Of a stretch of 17,781 bases of DNA, positions 13,596-17,781 are shown piece by piece. The translations under genes were made by a program, and so were the position numbers. This stretch comes from JAVVUJ01 sp964461765 (GTDB lineage Bacteria; Bacillota; Clostridia; Peptostreptococcales; Anaerovoracaceae). The stretch is taken from the NCBI GenBank assembly GCA_964461765.1, contig CAYWVS010000064.1, positions 1 through 17,781 on the forward strand, given 5' to 3'. Below the pieces are notes generated by a model, which saw only the letters and a program-made list of their open reading frames with translations, made no database searches and was not told where the DNA came from. How positions within the stretch are numbered: the stretch's first letter is position 1; each line of letters begins with the position of its first letter.

Positions 13596-16163
13596 ATGAC
13601 AAACATGACAAACCAAACAAACAATTCAAGAAAAAACTCAAGCACCCTAGGTTTAACCACAGCTAGAGTAAGAGAGTTGCAGGATCAGTACGGTAAAAAC
13701 CAATTGACTTCTCAGAAAACAGATAGCTTTCTAAAAAAAGTTTTACATATTATCTGTGAACCAATGTTTTTACTATTACTGGTAGCTGCAATTATTTATT
13801 TTATTCTGGGAGAACCCAGAGACGGAGCCATAATGCTCATCTTTGTAGTAGGCATCATCAGCATCGATGTGATTCAGGAATGGAAAACAGATAAAACCCT
13901 GAAAGCACTTAAAGAATTGTCTGCTCCCCACATCACTGTAGTTCGAGACGGTCAAGAACAAACTATCGCCAGCGTGGATTTAGTTCCCGGTGACTTGATG
14001 ATGGTCTATGAGGGCGTCAAAATTCCTGCTGACGGCACCGTGGTAAAGTGCAACGACCTATGCGTGGATGAATCTTCTCTCACCGGCGAAGCGGAAGGTG
14101 TGTGGAAAAAGCCTTCTACTGAACCCATCCCAGAAAAATTCCAGCCCTCCAGGGACTATTGGCGTCGAGATTACTGTTACGCAGGAACTTTGGTTACTCA
14201 AGGAACGGCATCTATTTCTGTGGATAAAATCGGTTCTGCCACTGAATATGGAAAAATCGGTGAAAACGTGGCAGCTGCACCTAATGAAAGCACCCCTTTG
14301 CAAAAGCAAACCGGTAGCCTTGTGAGATTAAGTGCTATTATAGCCGCTATTCTGTTGATCCTGGTAGGTATTTTTACTTGGTTCAATATTCCTAACCACT
14401 CCTTTAGCGATCGACTTATCGAAAGCATTCTTTCCGGCATAACCCTTGCTATGGCCATGATACCCGAAGAGTTTCCGGTGATTCTCACAGTATTTCTTTC
14501 CTTGGGGGCATGGAGGCTTGCAAAAAAACAATCTTTGGTGCGAAAGCTCCCCTCGGTGGAGACACTGGGGGCTGTATCAGTGCTTTGCGTAGATAAAACC
14601 GGCACTATTACCATGAACCAAATGACCGTACAAGAACTTTGGTCCCCCGACGGAGATAATCTAAAGCTCTGCGAAACCATGGAGCTTGGTTGTGAAACGG
14701 ATGCCTACGATCCCATGGAAAAGGCTATGTTAGCATATTGTAAAAGCCTGGGCATTTCTGAAGAGGAGCTTTTTAGCGGAGATTTAGTATATGAATATGC
14801 ATTTACCAATGAATTAAAAATGATGGGGCACGTATGGCAGAGAAAGGGAGAATTGGTGATTGCGGCAAAGGGTTCTCCTGAGCGGATTTTGACCATTTGT
14901 AAGCTCACTAAAGAAGAAAAAGAATTGGCGGAGCAAAGGATTACGAATATGTCCAATGAAGGGCTAAGAGTTATTGCAGTTGCTACCTCAAAGCTAAAAA
15001 GCAAAGAGGAAATTCCTCCTGAAATCACACAATGTTCTTTAACCCTTTGCGGACTTGTCGGTTTGGCTGACCCACCTCGAGAAAGTGTAAAAGCCGATAT
15101 TGCAGTCTGCAATAAGGCCGGTATTCGAGTAGTGATGATCACTGGGGACAACGGAATTACCGCAGCTTCCATTGCAAAAAAAATTGGTATACCTAACAGC
15201 TGCCATATCATCACCGGGGATATGCTCAATGCAATGAGCGATGAGGTGCTTCGAGAAAAAGTAAAGGATGTCTCCATTTTCTCTCGTGTCATACCGGAAC
15301 ATAAAATGAGAATTGTTAAGGCCTTTAAGGATAACGGTGAAATCGTAGCCATGACGGGAGATGGAGTAAACGATGCTCCTGCACTAAAATGTGCCGATAT
15401 AGGTATTGCCATGGGAAAACGCGGTAGCGAGGTTTCCAGGGAAGCGGCAGATCTTATCTTAATGGATGATAATTTTACAACCATTGTTGAGACTGTAAAG
15501 GATGGTAGACGTATTTATGATAACATCCGAAAAGCTGTGGGTTATGTCTTTACCATTCATATCCCCATTGCCTTTGCATCCTTGCTTGCCCCCATACTGG
15601 GAATTTCACCTACTGCCCTTTTGCTCCTACCCCTTCACGTGGTATTATTGGAGCTTTTGATCGACCCCACCTGCTCCATCGTACTGGAGCGACAGCCTGC
15701 GGAACGTGATATTATGGATCGCAAACCCCGTGATCCAAACCAAAAGCTTGTGAACGTTAAAGTTCTGGTAAAAAGCTTGTTTCAAGGGTTGGCAGTCTTT
15801 GCCGCTTCCTTTGGAACTTATTACTACACGTTAAATGGGGTTATTGAAAATGCACCTGAAGCACGTGCTATGGGGCTTGCCGTTATCATGGTTTCCAACC
15901 TTTTCTTAGTGCAAGTAAACAGTTCTGAACATGATTTTGCCATTCAATCCCTAAAACGCCTTGCAAAGGATAAGGTCATGTGGTTCGTAAACCTGGGAAC
16001 CCTTACACTCTTAGGGATCATTCTCTATACTCCCTTAAGTGGTTTTTTAAAGTTAGCTCCCCTTTCTGCCATTCAACTCTTATGGGTTATAGGAATTGCC
16101 GCCATCTCAGTCTTTTGGTTTGAATTCGTAAAGCTTTTCAAGAAATTAAATAAATCAATTTAA
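13596..16163 (+). CDS. P-type cation-transporting ATPase, probable Ni2+/Co2+ exporter
   Basis: This 855-residue ion pump has the P2-type layout: two N-terminal membrane helices, an actuator domain with TGE at 163-165, helices M3-M4 with PEEFP at 290-294, the phosphorylated D333 in DKTGT, KGSPE in the nucleotide domain (425-429), TGDGVND at 587-593, then six C-terminal helices. Annotation pipelines would likely call it a Ca2+ ATPase. Aligned by eye to SERCA, however, the M5 and M6 ion ligands differ: H655 at Asn768, I658 at Glu771, E686 at Asn796 and I689 at Thr799. D690 at Asp800 is kept, and C693 lies close by. It lacks the N-terminal metal-binding domain and CPx motif of P1B heavy-metal pumps. 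GGAGG precedes the ATG by eight bases. The NiCo riboswitch in its leader suggests Ni2+/Co2+ export. Confidence 0.9.
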   Translation: MTNMTNQTNNSRKNSSTLGLTTARVRELQDQYGKNQLTSQKTDSFLKKVLHIICEPMFLLLLVAAIIYFILGEPRDGAIMLIFVVGIISIDVIQEWKTDKTLKALKELSAPHITVVRDGQEQTIASVDLVPGDLMMVYEGVKIPADGTVVKCNDLCVDESSLTGEAEGVWKKPSTEPIPEKFQPSRDYWRRDYCYAGTLVTQGTASISVDKIGSATEYGKIGENVAAAPNESTPLQKQTGSLVRLSAIIAAILLILVGIFTWFNIPNHSFSDRLIESILSGITLAMAMIPEEFPVILTVFLSLGAWRLAKKQSLVRKLPSVETLGAVSVLCVDKTGTITMNQMTVQELWSPDGDNLKLCETMELGCETDAYDPMEKAMLAYCKSLGISEEELFSGDLVYEYAFTNELKMMGHVWQRKGELVIAAKGSPERILTICKLTKEEKELAEQRITNMSNEGLRVIAVATSKLKSKEEIPPEITQCSLTLCGLVGLADPPRESVKADIAVCNKAGIRVVMITGDNGITAASIAKKIGIPNSCHIITGDMLNAMSDEVLREKVKDVSIFSRVIPEHKMRIVKAFKDNGEIVAMTGDGVNDAPALKCADIGIAMGKRGSEVSREAADLILMDDNFTTIVETVKDGRRIYDNIRKAVGYVFTIHIPIAFASLLAPILGISPTALLLLPLHVVLLELLIDPTCSIVLERQPAERDIMDRKPRDPNQKLVNVKVLVKSLFQGLAVFAASFGTYYYTLNGVIENAPEARAMGLAVIMVSNLFLVQVNSSEHDFAIQSLKRLAKDKVMWFVNLGTLTLLGIILYTPLSGFLKLAPLSAIQLLWVIGIAAISVFWFEFVKLFKKLNKSI

Positions 16164-16215
16164 ATAAAAATATTGATCTATAAGAAACATGGTTTGAGGT
16201 ATTTCCTATTATAAT

Positions 16216-16253
16216 AAAAGATGGTAATTAATTTTTAAACTACCATCTTTTTA
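16216..16253. terminator. Bidirectional terminator between convergent genes
   Basis: AAAAGATGGTA (16216-16226) pairs perfectly with TACCATCTTTT (16241-16251) around a 14-nt AT loop. T follows on the right and A-rich sequence lies on the left, so U tracts are present in both directions. It separates the plus-strand ATPase from the minus-strand gene. Confidence 0.82.
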
Positions 16254-16309
16254 AATGTACAGTTAGAATTCACTAATAGGTGCTATGCCTTATACCGTAT
16301 CAATCCTTA

Positions 16310-17749
16310 TTACATTTCATCTAATAAGTTTTGTATGAATTCTAAGCTTTCTTCATGAGAATAGCAGTAATTAACAATAAGATGGTTTTTTACAAAAAAG
16401 CTAAAGCTATTCATAATATAATCGGTAGCGATTTGGCAATAGTAATTGCCCTTTTGATTATAAGTATTGGATTCTCTAAAAATCAAATACTTATTTTCAA
16501 ATAAGGTATAGATATAATCATTATAGTTGATATCGTTTTTTAAAAAATGAAGGCTAATGTTACGGTTGTTGTTGCATACATCTATTACATTTTGTAAGGT
16601 CTTCTTTATTTCTTCTTGAGTCATAGGCAGAAAATATTGTTCGAAGTTTGTTATTTTACCTTTCTCTATAAAATTTATGATACCTTTTTTAGTCAATATA
16701 TGAGTATACTTTTTTGTATTGTTGTTCAGGTGCCAATGAACCTTTCTATGGAGGTCTCGAACCACGTCTCGAATTTTCATATCCTCTGTAATTCCAAACA
16801 TAATTTCAGGAGGTATCCACTTATGATTAAATTCTGATTGAATATGAATTTCATCGGTGGTATTTTCCACTTCCAATCGTTTTTCAATAAGACCTACAAA
16901 AGCATCTGTGTCATTTTTCTCCCCTACCGATTGTTTTAAAGGATAATGATTAATTTTTATATTTTCGAAGGTCTGATAGTAAAAATCAAAGCTTGCTGTA
17001 CTTTGTACGTTATAAAGAATCCAAAAATCTGTTTCAGAACAAAAAGAAATGATGTCCGTATATTTTTTACCTTGTTTATCTTCTTTCACAGCTACTATCA
17101 TATTATTAAAGGTATTGACAAATTGAGCCTCTTCTGCGAAAAGAAAGGGTGACTGGTAACAATTATAATTGGGGTGATTAATTAAAGACAATAAGTTGAT
17201 AAAGCTTGTAATTCCTTGGGCATGCTCTTTCGGAGTACTTAAGTAATGATCAGCATCCACCTTGGTTCCATCAGATAACTCTAAAAGTGTGGATATTGCT
17301 GTGACTACACCCCCAAATACGGAATTGAGGATTAAAACCTTTACAGACTTTAAACCTATATATAATTTAAAAACATCATCCAAGGTTCTTACTGTATGAG
17401 GGAGGTTTCCAAAAGATTTTTGACAGATACAAGGTGCCCCTTCCGGCATCCTGCTAACAAAGGCCAACATCTTTCTAACGGCAATATAATTATCAACACC
17501 AAGGTTATTTACAATCAGAGCTTCACGGAGTAAATCTTCCTCATATTTTACTAGATGTAAAGGGTTTATTCTTATAAATTCCTCAAAAAAACTATTGATT
17601 TTTTTCAGACTGCTCTGATTATTAATGATGCGTATTAACGTGGTTTGGCTTTTGATTCCCATTTTTTCGCATATCTTTTCCGGCGTAATGCGCTTAGATA
17701 CAATTAGTTTATTTAGTACCTCACCGAAGGTATCCACTTTTATATTCAT
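16310..17749 (-). CDS. Large protein with possible N-terminal helix-turn-helix, function unknown
   Basis: The frame opens at 17767, but the ATG at 17749 follows GGGGGT at good spacing and is the likely start, giving 479 residues. Residues about 7-52 (FGEVLNKLIVSKRITPEKICEKMGI and the next helix) look like an XRE-type helix-turn-helix, in which a short DNA-binding domain opens the protein. The remaining roughly 420 residues are soluble, mixed alpha/beta, rich in Asn, Phe and Tyr, and match no family I can name. I see no TPR-like repeat, kinase, PAS or nucleotide motif, and no membrane helix. A cluster GAPCICQKSFGN near residue 103 holds two Cys. It may be a one-component regulator with an unrecognised sensory domain. 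It converges on the metal pump gene, and its own promoter would lie at the window edge. Confidence 0.75.
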   Translation of the reverse strand: MNIKVDTFGEVLNKLIVSKRITPEKICEKMGIKSQTTLIRIINNQSSLKKINSFFEEFIRINPLHLVKYEEDLLREALIVNNLGVDNYIAVRKMLAFVSRMPEGAPCICQKSFGNLPHTVRTLDDVFKLYIGLKSVKVLILNSVFGGVVTAISTLLELSDGTKVDADHYLSTPKEHAQGITSFINLLSLINHPNYNCYQSPFLFAEEAQFVNTFNNMIVAVKEDKQGKKYTDIISFCSETDFWILYNVQSTASFDFYYQTFENIKINHYPLKQSVGEKNDTDAFVGLIEKRLEVENTTDEIHIQSEFNHKWIPPEIMFGITEDMKIRDVVRDLHRKVHWHLNNNTKKYTHILTKKGIINFIEKGKITNFEQYFLPMTQEEIKKTLQNVIDVCNNNRNISLHFLKNDINYNDYIYTLFENKYLIFRESNTYNQKGNYYCQIATDYIMNSFSFFVKNHLIVNYCYSHEESLEFIQNLLDEM

Positions 17750-17781
17750 ATTTGACCCCCATATCATTGAACTTTCATGAC

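Noticed and set aside
14705..15484. 259-codon minus-strand frame inside the ATPase gene
   Set aside because: It is a shadow of the P-type ATPase: the plus-strand frame has all catalytic motifs, and the antisense product is Ser/Ile-rich with no family match.

Overview
The window is AT-rich DNA from an anaerobic low-GC Firmicute, most likely of the class Clostridia. This rests on the strong AGGAGG-type ribosome sites, the A+T-rich spacers, a rubrerythrin of the anaerobic stress-defence type, a DUF6774-like small protein and a NiCo-class riboswitch. It holds 14 well-supported protein genes, one possible gene tail at the left edge, and several readable regulatory sites. I see no tRNA, rRNA, insertion sequence, phage gene or CRISPR array, so it looks like ordinary chromosome.

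Left part (1-5300). A possible gene tail and a bidirectional terminator are followed on the minus strand by a likely operon: a soluble HAMP-like/PAS/GGDEF/GAF diguanylate cyclase, NH3-dependent NAD synthetase, and a lipoprotein. A divergent rubrerythrin gene (+) lies behind a leader with a 27/28-bp direct repeat and a good promoter, and ends in a clear terminator. Two small minus-strand genes follow: a DUF6774-like protein and an uncharacterised helical protein.

Vitamin B6 island (5437-7806). A MocR/PdxR-type regulator is divergent from a pyridoxal/pyridoxamine kinase. The short space between them holds three copies of the 9-mer AACTGATAC (two direct, one inverted) around the kinase promoter, a likely binding site for the regulator.

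Efflux and purine operon (7812-12298, minus strand). A MacA-like adaptor, an ABC ATPase with an unusual polar N-terminal extension, a MacB/FtsX-type permease and guanine deaminase are packed with gaps of 13 bp or less, or with overlap. Upstream is a perfect 14-bp inverted repeat. Further upstream is ku, the end-binding protein of bacterial NHEJ, with no ligD in the window.

Metal-export unit (13314-16163, plus strand). This is the most striking part. A perfect-consensus promoter (TTGACA-17-TATAAT) reads into a leader I recognise as a NiCo (former czcD-motif) riboswitch. Its 3' strands can refold into a 17-bp terminator followed by five U residues. The gene behind it is an 855-residue P-type ATPase with a SERCA-like (P2A) scaffold. 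Its ion-site positions do not match those of a Ca2+ pump: His replaces SERCA Asn768, Ile replaces Glu771, and Glu replaces Asn796. With the riboswitch, this suggests a Ni2+/Co2+ exporter built on a Ca2+-ATPase-like fold.

Right end (16310-17749, minus strand). A large protein with a possible N-terminal helix-turn-helix and an unrecognised body converges on the ATPase gene across a shared terminator. Several upstream starts of the longest reading frames are replaced here by internal ATGs with clear Shine-Dalgarno sites.
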